Part shown: piece by piece, positions 1 to 13,730 of the stretch
Position numbering within the stretch: position 1 is the first letter of the stretch
Layout: each line of letters opens with the position of its first letter
NCBI GenBank assembly: GCA_028023455.1
Contig: JAQFVV010000031.1
Location: forward strand, 3,348,001-3,412,000
DNA: 64,000 nucleotides
Origin: Epiperipatus broadwayi
Taxonomy: Eukaryota > Onychophora > Udeonychophora > Euonychophora > Peripatidae
Direction: 5' to 3'
Made by a program: the position numbers and the translations under genes
Notes under the pieces: generated by a model
The model's database searches: none
What the model was told of the DNA's origin: nothing
The model's input: the letters and a program-made list of their open reading frames with translations, nothing else

Positions 1-545
1 GAAGTAAGGCACAATTTGTTACAGTTTGTAATCTTCTACAATTCTAGCTGTGATCATTCATTGTGCAATTGCATGTGAGCATAAAAATATAATTTTCTGG
101 AGATTTTAAACTGCTGTAACTTTAAAATTATATCAAGTTTTAATTAATTTCATAATTAAAAATTGAGAATTTTTTTTACTATCTTTGATGCCAAATTTAG
201 AGAAAAAACAAACAAAATGGTCAGGTTCAAAATTCTTAAAAATTTGTACCATTTGACATGAAATAATTAAAAAGTTGAGATTGTTTTTTGATATTCATTC
301 TTGCTAGGAGATCATTTGTAAATGACTCAAATAATTTAAGAAAATTGAAATTATCAAGGCAAAAAAGTGTCAAAATAATTAAATTGTTTTTAAAGTCCTT
401 CAAATGTTAATTTTTTATGCAAAAGTTATGTGTTGGTTGCTAAGAAATGTTGGGGTAAATTTCATTTTACAAGATAATTCATTTAAACATTAGCCAAAGT
501 GTATAACAATTTTCTAATCATATTTCTAATTTATTTATAAATGAA
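1..545. other. AT-rich DNA, no feature seen
   Basis: Low-complexity AT-rich sequence. I see no credible reading frame, RNA gene or repeat boundary. Confidence 0.5.
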
Positions 546-549
546 AAAG

Positions 550-1845
550 TAATTAAATCAATGGGTATTTACATATTAGATCTGCTACACCTTTTCATAT
601 CTGTGTCATTCTGCCCATAAATTTCTAATTTTGCAATCTTGTCAAATAATGTGAGCATCTGAGCTGACAAATTTAAGTGATAAATTTTTATACAAAAATA
701 ATAAAAACATATTACCAATATTAAATAAAAACAGATAGTTGCAAGTTTTTGTTTCATCATGGCATATTACGATACTAAATATAAATAGGTAGTTGTGAGT
801 TTTTAAAAAATGGCTTTTTGTGCCATCAAAGCCACACACCTCTCTCGCAGAAGGTATGACATTTTGCCATCATGGCCAGCAATTATATTACGTATATTAA
901 CTCTGGCATGAAATTACAAAACAGATGCAAAGATGACATTTTTGTTTGCATTCTGGATGCCATTAAAAAATAAGTTTACTTTATTGATTCTGTTTTAATA
1001 AAAGATTATAAATACCCCCTTCCCCATAAAACGTATAAAAGTGACGAATTACAATATGTTGGCTGCACAAAGATGGCACTTTCATTTGCATTCTGGATTA
1101 GATTTTTTTAAAAATCAATTCACCTCATTAATAAGTTGAATAATTTTTTTTTTTTTTTACATTTTGATAAAAGTCTACTTGTTTTTTTTTTTTTTAACAA
1201 AATAAATTTACTTAGACATTTCTCAATAAAAGATCCCATGCAGAGATTATTATACGTGCTTTAAGTGTCCATTTTGTAAAAGTCTGATGTAGATGTAAGT
1301 TGTTTTTTTATTTGTCCATTTTGCAATTAATAACCTTATTTATTTATAGATGTATTTTTTAATATATATTTTGCTTATTTTTTTGATTTAGTGCCTGTTC
1401 GTAATTTCATGCTGAGTTAATAATATAATATTTTTAAATTTTAAGTAAAATTTGGAAATTGCTGGCCATGTCTTGTGTGGCGAGAGGAATGTCTTTGAAG
1501 GCACAAAGTGCCATTTCTATTTAGTATTGTAATGTGTTTTTATTAATTTTGTGTACAGAATTATATTTTTTGTATTGTTAAAAATATACTTTTTCAGATT
1601 TAGTCTGGTGCGATTAAGTGTTACTTATTAGCGCTGTTATGTCTTTTCACATATGTATCTGTCTCATGCTAATTTTCTAAATCTTGTGAAAATGTCATGA
1701 AATAACTTGTAAATGTGTTCTGTTTGACAGATTTATCACTTAAGTTTGTCAGAAATTCTGGTGTACATGTTATTTAATATCGCAAGATTAAAAAGTTATC
1801 TTGGACTAATACAGATGTGAAAAGGTCTAATACATAAGTACCAAT
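550..1845. repeat. old foldback (inverted-repeat) element
   Basis: Two sets of inverted arms are visible. The outer arms are about 567-690 and 1728-1842; they share a block ending in a tract like gacaaa-ttaagtgataaat on one strand and its complement on the other. The inner arms are about 811-890 and 1455-1515; they share catggccagcaatt and a tract around gtgcc-tcaaag. Short direct repeats (for example ttgcattctggat, near 950 and 1085) lie between them. Many mismatches indicate age. No transposase-like frame is visible and the superfamily is unknown. Confidence 0.45.
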
Positions 1846-3525
1846 AAATGATTTATTTATTATATGTATAAAAAAATAAATATTTTAACGGCATCTGAAA
1901 TAAAATCCTTAGATGAAATCAGAAAAGAATTGATAATCTCCATCCTGATTAACTTATAATAAATAAAGATTTATTTATTTCAGTATGTAAGAAAATAAAA
2001 ATATTAGTGAATTGTCTAATCTCCACTCATTTATTTTAAATGAATAGATGTCATTTATTCTATAAATTAATAATTTATTCAATCGTGTAAAATTTTGAAA
2101 TTGTCAAAGTTGGCCAAGATGTGAATAAATTCAATGCTAAAGGCCTTTTGAAATAACAGAGATGTGCAATGTAATAATTAATAATTTTTTTTATCTGATA
2201 TCTTTTTCAGTTGAGTAACAGATAAAGTCAAAAATATTTGGTTATTCACCTATAAAATGTTTGAAATATTCAATTGTTTGATACATTCTTATTTTTCAGT
2301 TTTGTGAATGTATTTTGTTTTCTTCAAGATGATTTTAATATCTTTCTTTACATTTTTAACAGTTTATATATTTTCTCTATAACAATGAAACTTTGATACA
2401 AGGAAAATTATAGTATCTGGAAATCTTTAAAAGGATTAAATAATTATTATTCATTAAAATATATGTAAAGCATAATTTAACTGTTAGCTTTTTTTATAAT
2501 GCCAAACATTTTGTACTTTATGTACATGTACATACAATTTTAATATCACAGTAATTATTGCGATTAGATATTTGAGATTGCAAATCTTTTATATTTATTT
2601 CTGCTATAATACAATTCCAGATCACACTATATATCCCTTTAAATCTAATTCCTTGTATCAGACTTCTGATTTTTCTCATATTTCTTGTGATTAATACTTA
2701 TAAATTTTATGAATGATATTCTCTTTCTTAAGTTTAATTAATTCTATTTGTAGTGTTATTTATATTGATAGTGGAGCGGCAAACTCTGCTATATTTGTTC
2801 CACCCCCTAGTGTACAAATGTATATAGTGTATAAGTATTCATTTTCAACATGCATATATATATAAATCGATGCTTTATGTGTATAATATGCATGTGTAAA
2901 TTAAGATTGTAATATAAACAAGATTTTTAAAAAAATATTATTAATAATAAATTAAGAAAGGATATTTACATATATATTTATTGCATTGTGTGTGCTGATT
3001 TGTTCACAATTGTTTCATCTCAGTTAAATATCTATTCCAGACATTTTTTCTTCAATAATTTTTTAAAATTGTAATAAAAATGTAGATAACTTTACTATTG
3101 GTAGTTGCAGCTTCATCAATTATTTATTTGTTTTGAGAGTGTAACAGTTTTGAGATGTTCACAACCATCCTCTAATTGCAATGAATAGTTTGGAATTGTG
3201 ATTAGATTTTTGATCAAATTCTTCATAGACATAGGATACAATAGAAAACTGTTAACCCTAGATCTAAGGCTTTGTTGTGTTTTGAGTAAAAAATTATTCC
3301 TTACTTTAGTAGCAAGTTTAACTGTTACAAGAAGTCCAAGCCATAGTGGCATGAATTTGCTTTTTTTTTTATAATTTCTCTAATTGATGACTCATTCTTT
3401 TGAAGTATACAGCTAATTTATTTTTTCTTATTGAATCAATAATTTTTTCTTTTATTTAATGAATTTACTTCGTGACTTTTTTTGGATTTATTATTTATTT
3501 TACTACAATATTTTTTATTAAAGAT
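1846..3525. other. AT-rich non-coding DNA
   Basis: No supported gene. The open frames between 3116 and 3525 are short, match nothing I recognise and are not spliced convincingly. A diffuse repeat at about 2845-3020 is listed separately. Confidence 0.5.
2845..3020 (+). repeat. unclassified dispersed repeat, copy 1
   Basis: The stretch from taaattaagatt through attaataataaatt resembles 62105-62275 in the same orientation and order. Both are AT-rich and diverged, so homology rather than shared composition is only moderately likely. Confidence 0.3.
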
Positions 3526-5880
3526 ATCATTATCATTATCAACCATTATCAATCCACTGCAGGATGAAGATCTCTCCAAGTTCAATCCATCTCCGATCTT
3601 TAGCTTTTCTCCACATTACCCCTGCACACCTTCTTATTTCATCCATCCATCTCACATGTGGTCTCTTTCTGTGCCTTTTACAATCTCTTGGAATCCAGTT
3701 TAAGATTTCAATTGTCCATCTATCATCTCTTCTAGAAATATGTCCAGCCCAACTCCACTTCAGTCTTTTAATTTTTTCATTGAGGTCAGTAACACCTGTT
3801 TGTTCTCTTACCCATATATTGGTTTTTGATCTCTTTTTATTACTCCCAACATGTATCTCTCCATATTTCTTTGAGTGATCTGAAGTCTGTATTGCTCTCC
3901 CATTAAGTGTACAAGTGTCAGATCCATAAGTAAAAACTGGTAAAACTCATTTATTAAAAACTTTCCTTTTCAAACACATAGGCATGTGTCAGATCCATAA
4001 GTAAAAACTGGTAAAACACATTTATTAAAAACCTTCCTTTTCAAACACATAGGCATATTTTCTTTTAATACCAAGTCATTTCTCTCAAAAGCACTTCAAT
4101 CTAAGTTTAATTCTATGATTAATTTCATTCATTATGTTTCCATCTGTATTAATAATCTGACCAAGGTATTTGTAGCTGTTAACTTCTTTTAACTCATCAT
4201 AATCAATCTTTATTTTCATATTTTGAGAAAATCCATTAAACATTACTTTAGTCATTTTAACATTTATTTTTAGTCCTACTTTTCTACTTTCATCTGATAA
4301 CTCCTGCAACATTTCCTGCAGCTCTGAAGCATTATTTGCAAAAACAACTACATCATCTGCGAAATCTAAATGACTTAAATAATCTCCATTTATTTTCACT
4401 CCTTTAACTTCCCATTTTAATCCAGAAAATACTTCTTGCAGCAGTTGCTGTAAAAAGTTTTGGAGATATGGAGTCATCCTGTCTTACACCCTTCTCAATG
4501 TTGACTTTCTAGTATCATTATGTAATCTAGTTGTTGCTGTTGCAATTTTATAAGAATTGTTTAAAATATGACAATATACTGGATCTATACCTTAATGATC
4601 CAATGTTTTAATCACTGAAGAAATGTTTTTAGAATTAAATGCCTTTTCATAATCTACAAATCCAAAGCATAATGGCAACTCATATTCATTTGTCCTTTCT
4701 ATAACTTCTCTCAATGCCTGGATATGATTTACTGTACTAAAACCACTTTTAAATCCAGCTTGTTCTCCTGGTTGGTGGAAATACAATGTTCTCTGTAGAT
4801 GAGTTGTAATTATCTTAGTAAAAATTTGGTATAAAACTGATAAAAGACTGAAAGGTCTGTAATTTCTAATATCTTCTTTATCACCTTTTTTAAATATTAA
4901 TATTAATCATCTGGTATATCTTTATCATTTAGACATTTGGTATATAACTTTGCTAAAAAAAATTATATTTCTTCACCTGTTTCTTTTAATATATCAATTC
5001 CATCATTACCTGGAATCTTTCCTTTCTTCATAAATTTAATTGCATGACTCACTTCTTCATTTAAAATTCTGGGCAGTTCGGAAGATATAATAGATATAGG
5101 AGATACTTGTTCTTTATTACTATATAATTCTTGATAGAAGTCTTCTACCCATTTCATGATGTCATCTCTCTTTTTAGTAATAATTCCATCTTTTTTTCTT
5201 ATTGCAGATATAAATTTTCTACCAATATCAAAATGTTGTTTTACACTTTTGAGACTTTTATTCTCTTCTACAACTTTGCTTACTAGTTCACAGTTATACT
5301 TTCTTATATCATTTTCAACTCTTCCAGACCATTTTACAAAATTCGAGATGTTCAATCCTTTTTAATGCATCATTTTTGTATATCTTCATATTCCTTCTTT
5401 TCTTCATAAATTCTCTAGTCCTAGGAGAAATTTTATTGGTCAATTGCTGCTTTTTTTTTTTTACCAGCTATCTTTGTTGCAGTTTTTAAAAGTGTATCAG
5501 TTATTTTTCATATTAATTTTATTCAAATCTGAATCATGTTCAAAATCTACTAATACTTGAAACCGATTTGTAAGTTCTAATTTAAATTTATTAGACTGTT
5601 TCTGAAGATTTGGAATATCATTGTTTTTCTTAATAATTTTTGTCTCTAGTTTTGCATTAACACATATCTTACATCTTACTAATTGATGATCACTTCTTGT
5701 GTTAAATTCATTAAGAACATTACTATCTTGAAATATATTTTCTGTTAATCAAAATATAATCCAATTTTGCTGTATCTTCATTTGGATGCTTCCATATCCA
5801 TTTCCATTAAAAATATGATATGCACTATGTACATTATAAAAGTTAAAAGTTTTTTATCCATGGTATTGAAATTATATTTA
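3526..5880 (-). mobile_element. RTE-type LINE remnant, 5'-truncated (copy 1)
   Basis: Read on the minus strand, this is an endonuclease/reverse-transcriptase LINE broken by stops and frameshifts. From its 5' side (5880) come the end of an APE-type endonuclease (SDHQLV near 5690), a linker, and RT blocks. The RT blocks include QAGFKSGFSTV and a finger/palm segment with FVDYEKAFNS (4592-4786), then the catalytic FADD motif followed by VVVFANNA (in 4085-4477) and YKYLGQIINTDGN. The 3' end at about 3530 is a short GATAAT-type simple repeat, typical of RTE elements. No RNase H or intact frame is seen. A duplicated 60-bp stretch (about 3898-3995 versus 3986-4052) is a local tandem duplication. This is a dead copy. 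Confidence 0.85.
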
Positions 5881-7871
5881 AATTGCAAAGAAAACAATTA
5901 AATGAATTCTCATGTGAAAACCCTAAATTTACCGAGAAAAAAAAATGGTTGTCATTGTACCGAGATTTGTAAAAATTTAATAAGTTTGTAAATTTCAATG
6001 TTATTTTTTTTCTGTTTGTTGCATATTTTTTTTTTGGTTAGCATGTAATTGAAGTTGTATGGGTGTGATACAGTGTAGTCTGTGGCATCATTATTTATTA
6101 TTCCTTACTTTCTCCTCTTGACTTACGTATTTCATTTTTTTCTTTTCTATTTCAGTCATTTATATCAATTATATTATTCATTTTAATGTATTTCTTTGTC
6201 AATTGAATTGAACAGTCCTAATTTTTTATTTATTTAATTTTACCTATATCAAACCATAAATGAAAAGATCTTTAAAATCGTTTCACATTTTACATATTTT
6301 TTAAAAAATTTTAAATACTTCTTATTGCAAAAATTATTGAGTAACATTTGTTTTGTACAAACTTTAACCCTCAATTCAAAGAATGTTTTTCCCAGGCCTA
6401 GAACATCATTATCACAACCTAAGGTTCATTGTTTCTTTTTTATTTTATAAAATAAATATTATACTGTTACTACAATAAAATTTAATAAACTAAAATGCAC
6501 ATGAAAGTACACATAACTATTTATAATTAATCAAAGCTCAAAAGAGACACATAGCCATCCATTATAAGGCATGACTTTCTGTATTAGGTATTATCAAGAT
6601 TTTGATAAAGAACAAATAATACTTTGTCGTTCCACATTTTTTAAAAGAAACTATTCATGTGGGTAAAACGATTCAAGAATCAGTATATATCATACTTGTT
6701 CTGGAAACAAAAATGAGTTGATGTATTATGTGGGGAAGCAAAAATAACAGGTCAGGAAAGATGCAGGAAGATTTCACATTAATAGAGTCAAGATTAATAT
6801 TTTAAGTCAATAATTTTAATGCATATCTATGACATAATTCATTGTAGATGTCCTGAAAGAAACTACTTAATAGGTATTATTTCATCATTACCATTTACTG
6901 TATTAAAAAGAAATGTTTTTTTTTTTTAAATTATTGTGATATATCTATTATAAATTTTATATCAATTGTTTAGATTTTTTTAAAAAAAAAAATGTGAATG
7001 ATTCTCGTGTATATATGTTTGTGTATATTTAGAATTATACACAGTTATTAAGCTTATTTTCCATAATTATTTTATTTGCAAGAAAGTTTTTTTTTAATTT
7101 ATTGTATTTTGTAATTATATAATTATTTATTGAGTGTGAGCTATTTTTATGTTTCATTATTTTAGTGAATATCAGCTTAATGTGGTAGGCTTTATAGTAA
7201 GTAGTATTTTAGAACATTAAATTGCAAATCAGATTGTTTAACAAGTTTTTAAGTTTTTAATTGCTTTTACTTATTATCTTCATTTGTTTTGAAATTATCT
7301 AGAAATTAATGATTTGTTTTGAAAAAATCTAAAAATTATTAGCATTTTATCTTTTTGTTTATATGGGAAATTTATTTGTGGAATATTTTATAAGCTAGAT
7401 AAGAGATAATTCAAAATATAAAAATTCATGTATTAACATAATCTTAAAAAATTAACAAAATAATAATTACTATTGTTAAGGATAAAAAATAGGATGGGAA
7501 TGATTATTTATAGGAAATATAATGGAGAAAACAGTATCAAATGAAAATTTGATTGCAAAAAGAATAAAATTAATTTGAAAGAATTAAACAGTTCAGTTGG
7601 AAAATGCTTCTAGGTATGTTTATTTTATTATAATTAATTTTACTGTTCCTGATGTGGAAAGATGCTTGATATTTAAAGAATTATTTCTTTGAAGGTAAAT
7701 TATGTCTGACTTAATATTTACTGTGGTATTATTTTAATATATTAGTATTTTTTGCTTAATTATATTTTGTAACTACTGCATAGTCTATATTAATTTTTTT
7801 TTTTTTTATTAAGTTGTGTATGAGAATTTTTATTCCTGGGTATATTTATTTTTATTCTTGGGCATATTGAT
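5881..7871. other. AT-rich spacer
   Basis: No gene or recognisable repeat. Homopolymer T and A tracts are frequent. Confidence 0.5.
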
Positions 7872-9083
7872 ACATTAAAAGAAGCAGGTGAAGAAATAGA
7901 CAAAATTTTAGTAAAGTTATATACCAAATGTCTAAATGATAAAGATGTAATAGATGACTGGAAGAATGCAGTATTAATATTAATATTTTAAAAAGGTGAT
8001 AAAGATATTAGAAATTACAGACCTATCAGCCTTTTATCAGTTTTATACAAATTTTTTACCAAGATAGTTATAACTTGTCTGCAGAGAACATTGGATTTCC
8101 ACCAACCAAGAGAAAGAACAAGGTGGATTTAAAAGTATTTTTAGTACAGTAGATCATAATCAGGTATTGAGGAAAGTTATAGAATGACGAATATGAATTG
8201 CCATTATGCTTTTTGGATTTGTAGATTACGAAAAGGCATTTGATTCTATAAACATTTCTTCAGTGATTAAATCATTGGATCATCAAGGTATAGATTCAGG
8301 ATATTGTCATATTTTAAAGAATATTTATAAAATGCAACATAATGATACTAGAAAAGTCAACATTGAGAAGGGTGTAAGATAAGGAGACTCCATATCTCCA
8401 AAACTTTTTACAGCAGTGCTGCAAGAAGTATTGTGTGGATTGGAATAAAAGGAATGAAGGTAAATGGAGATTATTTAAGTCATTTAGATTTTGCAAATGT
8501 AGTTGTTTTTGTAAATAATGCTTTAGAGCTGCGAGAAATGTTGCAAGGGTTATCAGATGAAAGTGGGACTAAAGATAAAGTTAAAAAGACTAAAGTAAGT
8601 AATGTTTAATGGATTTTCTCAAAATATGAAAATAAAGATTGATTATGATGAGTTAGAAGTTAACAGCTACAAATACCTTGGTCAGATTATTAATACAGAT
8701 GGAAATATAATGGATGGAATTAATCATAGAATTAAACTTGACTGGAGTGCTTTTGGTAGAAATAATTTGATACTAATAGGAAATATGCCTGTGTATTTGA
8801 AAAGAAGAGCAAACAGGTTTACTGACCTCATTGAAAAAAATTAAAAGACTGAAGGAGTTGGGCTGGATGCATTGCTAGAAGAGATGATAATAGATGGACA
8901 ATTAAAATTTTAAACTGGAATCCAAGAGATTGTAAAAGACCCAGAAAGACACCACATGTGAAATGGATGGATGAAATAAGAAAGTATGCAGGGGTGATGT
9001 GAAGAAGAGAAGCTAAAGATCAGAGAAGATGGATTGAACTTGGAGAGATCTTCATCCTGCAGTGTGTTGATGATGATGATATT
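7872..9083 (+). mobile_element. RTE-type LINE remnant, 5'-truncated (copy 2)
   Basis: Same family as the minus-strand copy at 3526-5880, but starting inside the RT domain. Visible blocks in several frames are LKEAGEEIDKILVKLY, NYRPISLLSVLYK, FVDYEKAFDS (about 8220) and YKYLGQIINTDGN (in 8602-8844). The last frame has lost a residue relative to copy 1. The element ends in a GATGAT-type tail at about 9063-9083. Stops and frameshifts make it non-functional. The two copies are divergently oriented, about 2 kb apart. Confidence 0.85.
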
Positions 9084-9099
9084 TATCGTTTATGGAGTT

Positions 9100-10450
9100 T
9101 TTAATTACTGCTACACTAAACAAAAAATAGTATGTTGTTAAACCCAGATCTACACACAAAATAAACATTAGACAGTTGACTAGGAGATCTGAATAAAATG
9201 AAGCTATTGAAGTTTGGTAAATAAAAATAAAAAAATTATTATTATGTACACTATGACCCAATAAGATGACTTATATGAAATAAACCCCAAGGTGTTATTT
9301 ATGTTCTTTTTATTATTGATTAATCAATATCATTTGTGCTTCAATATACCATTTTGAAATGATTGTCATACTGTTTGAAACAGTTCTTGAAATTTTTCAC
9401 TGGAATTATCTACAGAAATTATCGCAATCTTCTAAATGTCCTGAATTGCACTGTGATATGCTTCTTTCATGACCAAATAGTCAAAAGTCAGTGGTAGCTA
9501 TATCAGAAGAATAATGTGAATATTTTAGCACAATACTTTTTTGTCCAAAAAATTGCACAATCTTGGCAGTATGGCCAGCATGTTATCGTACAACAGTGAA
9601 CATAAGTCTTGCAATATTCGGATCGCTTTCACAAAATTTTGATCTACAAACAATTTAAATCACCCAAATAGTTATTAGCATTTACTGACTGATCTTCAGG
9701 AGTTTAATTGAGATGCCCTTTGGAATCAGAAAAAAAAACAGCAGTGCTTTAATTTAGCTCTTTTGTATTCACAATTTTTGGGGTTTTCTTTTAATGATCT
9801 GCATTCTAGCATATGTTTAATGGCTCATATTAAAATTAACACATCTCATCTTCCATTAGAATGTTTAACAAAAATCTATAGTTGTGTTTCTTTACATCTC
9901 TGCAGGGCTTTTTTTTTTTTTGTCTATTAACAAGAAAATATGATAAACATTGTCAAGCGTTGTTAGCCGAGAGGTCATCGCAGCCGCCTTGTAAGCAAGT
10001 AGTTGGTTACAGACGGTTGGGGGTTCGCCTCCCGGACGATGCTATGACATACGAACAAAAAAAAAAAATATGATAAACAATGGTTTGGAGAATGCTAGTG
10101 AATTCTTCAATTAGTCTGACAGATATATGATCAGTTGAAGGAATTTCAGCAACATTTGCATGTTTTCTTTGTTTCTAGTTGTTTGTGCCTAGTTGGTGAT
10201 TATTTTCAATCTCCCTGTCATCTGCAAACCATTTAAAAACATTTGCAACTCATGACTTTACTCACATACACAGTTTGAACAATTCCAAATATTTCAATAG
10301 CAATTTTGCCCAATTTAAAATTAAATTTAATGTTAGTGGATTATTCCATTGTGGTTTTTCTACAAAAATACATCATGATATAAGTCATGCTGCAGAAAAT
10401 TTTTTTGTGGTGAATAGTTAAATTATTGTGCTAAAAGCAACTTGGAGAAA
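9100..10450 (-). mobile_element. mariner (Tc1/mariner) transposase remnant
   Basis: Translation of the minus strand gives broken mariner transposase. Segments in order are a helix-turn-helix-like N-terminal part (about 10150-10330), a region resembling the first catalytic block (MEDEM, near 9860), SKGHLN, and AGHTAKIVQFFGQKSIV. Then comes HYSSDIATTDF (9482-9515), matching the HPPYSPDLAPTDF signature, followed by LFGHE and a C-terminal tail. Catalytic aspartates are partly replaced and stops are frequent, so it is inactive. Terminal inverted repeats could not be placed, so the ends are approximate. A younger SINE interrupts it at 9950-10064. Confidence 0.75.
9950..10064 (+). mobile_element. 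tRNA-derived SINE with 15-bp target duplications
   Basis: The unit has an RNA polymerase III A box (ttagccgagaggtca, about 9962) and a perfect-looking B box (gggttcgcctccc, about 10021-10033), then a short body and an A-rich tail. The anticodon-loop-like sequence is cttgtaa. It is flanked by an exact direct repeat, aaaatatgataaaca, at 9935-9949 and 10065-10079, the footprint of LINE-mediated insertion. It lies inside the mariner remnant, so it is younger. An isolated tRNA pseudogene is less likely given the tail and duplications. Confidence 0.85.
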
Positions 10451-12420
10451 AACTAGTCATTGGTTCATTGGGAGGCACTATATATGTCAAATTTAAATTC
10501 AAGCAATAAATGTGAATATCAATGAAATCAATTATATTGCTGACTACTAAATGACATTACACTGGAATGTGCATGTACACAATAGTGAGAACCAAGAGAT
10601 TATTTAGGCTCTATAAGTGAAAATCAAATGCAGGGATTTCTAAATATTTTGATACTAAAATTATATGGAAATCCTTCTGTGCACAGGTAAGATAGGTACA
10701 TTGTTTTGCATAAATTCCACAAATGTTGGTAAAACCCATCTGAATTAACATTTACTGGGAGTTTATGTCTCATCTGCTATTTTTAATAGATTTCACTTGC
10801 AAATGGTTGTTTTTCTATTATTGAAAACATTTAGAAACTTCAATAAAAGAACATTAAGTATAGTGGCAATATTATCAACTGAAGCAACCAAGCATTCTTA
10901 AAAATAAATGTGAATTGAGCAATCTAGCATTCCCAAGAAATAAACTTTCTATATCCCTTTAGAGTTGATAAAAATAAAAAGAAACTACTTTGGCCATTTG
11001 AATGGAACAAGTTGTGCTCAGCTTTTGAACTGCTTTTAACCACAGGAGCAAATTAATAAAATAAATTTTTATATAATTAAAAATAATTTAATGATATCAC
11101 TAAAAATGAAGAGGAAGGGAGTTTACTATATATATATATTCACATATATTATTTAGATTTTATAATGATTATAATTTTATAATTTGATTAACATAGAAAA
11201 ATATTTGACTAGTGAACATGAATCAAAGTGATCTTAATAAAACTATAATGTAATCAAGCAATAAAAATCCATAACAAGATTTTTTTTAACCAAATAATAG
11301 AATTTTATGAAAAATGATTTTCTTATTTAAAAATTACTTTTTTTAGACACAATTCTTATTTGTAGAAAAAAATCACAGTGAACAATTTTGCTTTATATTC
11401 ATATTTCATTTTGTTGTAATTTTACAGCTATTTTTGATTCACCCAATTTTTATCAGTGGTGAATCTACCCCCTCCCAAAAAAAATAAAACTTGATATATT
11501 CTACTCTCAATATTAACATTGTAGAATAAATTGTGATAAAAATGTAGCATGCAACCCCAAACTACTCCTAGTATTGCACATAGTTATGAAAACTTTGATT
11601 ATCAATCTATTTTGCAGCCAAAAACAAAAATATTTTACATTTCTGTTAATAAATAAAATTAAAGTTAATAAATGTTTTCTTTGATGTAGCATATCTAGAA
11701 GCCAAATTGTCAAAAGATTTATTACTTAATTTTATAATGGTTTATTACATTTCTATCATTTTTTTTTTTTTTTTAATTACATAACTTTGCAATTACAGTA
11801 AAATAGTCTTTCAGGGAACAAAATTTTATAATTAAAAATAACACAGTTATTTTCTATTTTATTAAATTGTTTGGGTAATTACTTACAAGATATAAGAGTT
11901 GTTTCCACTTTTCTAAAATAAATATACTTTAAAAAATTGCAATAAAAAACGAAATTGATATAAAATTGAAACCCTGATTATGGAATTAATAAAAATATTT
12001 CATTAATCAGGCTGCCTAATATATGAAAGAGAGTTGATTGTATTATTATTTAAATTTCAGAAATGAAATGCTTCTAAATAATGAACTACTAAATTAAATA
12101 CTTAAATTATGAATTATTTTACAAGTAACATTGGAACAAAATAAATATATGCTCATTATTATTGTGAAAATATTTTAAATAATTTATTTGCATTAAACTT
12201 TTCTTTTTGCTTCTTGAAAAATAGCTTTTTGCCATTAAATATGAGTATGGAGAATTTATTTTCACTGGATAACCTTTCTATTTTTACAATTTCTATATTT
12301 TTTAAAATTAATTTCTAGGAGCATTTATTGTTGTAATGAAAATAAATAGCAACCTTTCCAGAAACAATTTGTATTTTCTGTTGTAATGTGTTAAAAGTTG
12401 CAGAAAATTTGAAAATAATT
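10451..12420. other. AT-rich spacer
   Basis: No supported gene. The mariner copy may extend a short way into its left edge. The rest is AT-rich with A and T runs. Confidence 0.45.
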
Positions 12421-12429
12421 ATACATGTA

Positions 12430-13010
12430 TTATAATATTTTCAGGAGCAAATCAATCTCCACACATGTTCTGTTTTAACAAATTGATATGCACTTGCCCA
12501 TAAGCAAAGATTTGAATTATGTTTATACATTTTGAACATAATTTAAAAAATCAGGCATATAATAAACTCAAGCCTGCACGTTAAGCAAAAGGTTGACTTA
12601 TATAGATAAACTTTGTTTATGGGTGAATGCACATCAATTTGTTAAAACAGCACATGTGGAAATTGATTTACTTAAAATATTACAATAAATACTGTGCTGT
12701 ATTAAATATATATATATTTATTAATGTATTTAGATTCTAAATTATTATACATTAATTGTAGATGGTTAAAAATGAATGTTCTCTTGTAATATTTAAATTA
12801 TATTTGTAGGCATATAATAGACTCAAGCCCTAAATGTGCACAGTAAGCAAAAGTTGGCTTATGAATAGATAAGCTTGAAGGATAAATGAATTCACTTGTC
12901 CTTTTAAATCTTTGCTTAGGAGTGAGTGCACATCAATTTGTTAAAGCAGGCATGTGTGGAGATTGGTTTGCTCCCTAAGTTATTACAATAAATATTGTGC
13001 TGTATAAAAT
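12430..13010. repeat. hairpin (MITE-like) repeat, one full and one partial copy
   Basis: The first copy (about 12442-12690) is an inverted repeat. The left arm at 12442-12510 and right arm at about 12608-12675 share aacaaattgatatgcac / gtgcacatcaatttgtt and a flank with ccacacatgt. A second copy (about 12805-13005) repeats the middle and right part in the same orientation, with atcaatttgttaaagcag and ttacaataaatattgtgctg, but lacks most of the left arm. No coding capacity. Confidence 0.6.
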
Positions 13011-13499
13011 TTAAAAAAATATTTATACAGGTATTATATATATTACAGATTTTTAAATATATAGATTTATAGTTTGCATTTTTGAATATTAATTTAGAGC
13101 AAATAATTATATATATATAAGGGTTTTAAACTCATGTAATGGATCAAATGGTTATAAAAATAATGCTTTAAATTTGTCATGAGAGGAATGTGTCAGAACT
13201 TTAACTCCGGTCACCTTGAATTAATTATATAACTAATATTAATATAATTATATTAAGTACTAAATGAAAAAAATAATAGTACTAAATGAAAAAAAATTAA
13301 TGAATAGTAATTTATCAATTTATTTCAAACAAATTACATTATAACAGGAATTAATATTATATATATAGTAGATATATACTTTTATTTTTATATTGGACTA
13401 TTTCCATCATCTAATATGAATATAGAATGTCTTTAGAAAAATTTAACTTTATTTAAATATTCCAAATACATTTAACTGTTAGTAATAGCACATCAAACA

Positions 13500-13562
13500 G
13501 GTTAGTATATGCACAATGTTTTGAGAAATATTATTCTCCTCTCTTCTTCAGGTGTTGCTGGC
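13500..13562 (-). ncRNA. degenerate hammerhead-like motif, left arm of family 3 pair
   Basis: On the minus strand the motif reads CUGAAGA (13545-13551), one A, stem II GAGAG/UUCUC, AAAAC in place of GAAAC, then AUU followed by GUG, which can pair with CAC before the core. The distal stem I ACCUG/CAGG is partly kept. The G12-to-A change and the extra A should abolish or weaken cleavage. Confidence 0.4.
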
Positions 13563-13730
13563 CTGACCAGTGACTACTAGCATGGGATTTGAACCTGGAC
13601 CCTTAGATTCTTGAGTATTGAATTTTAAGGTAACCCTCTAATCAACTGAACCATCCTGCCAAAGGCAACAGTTAGTAGAAGCATTACCTTAAAATTCAAT
13701 ACTCAAGAATCTAAGGGTACAGATTCAAAT

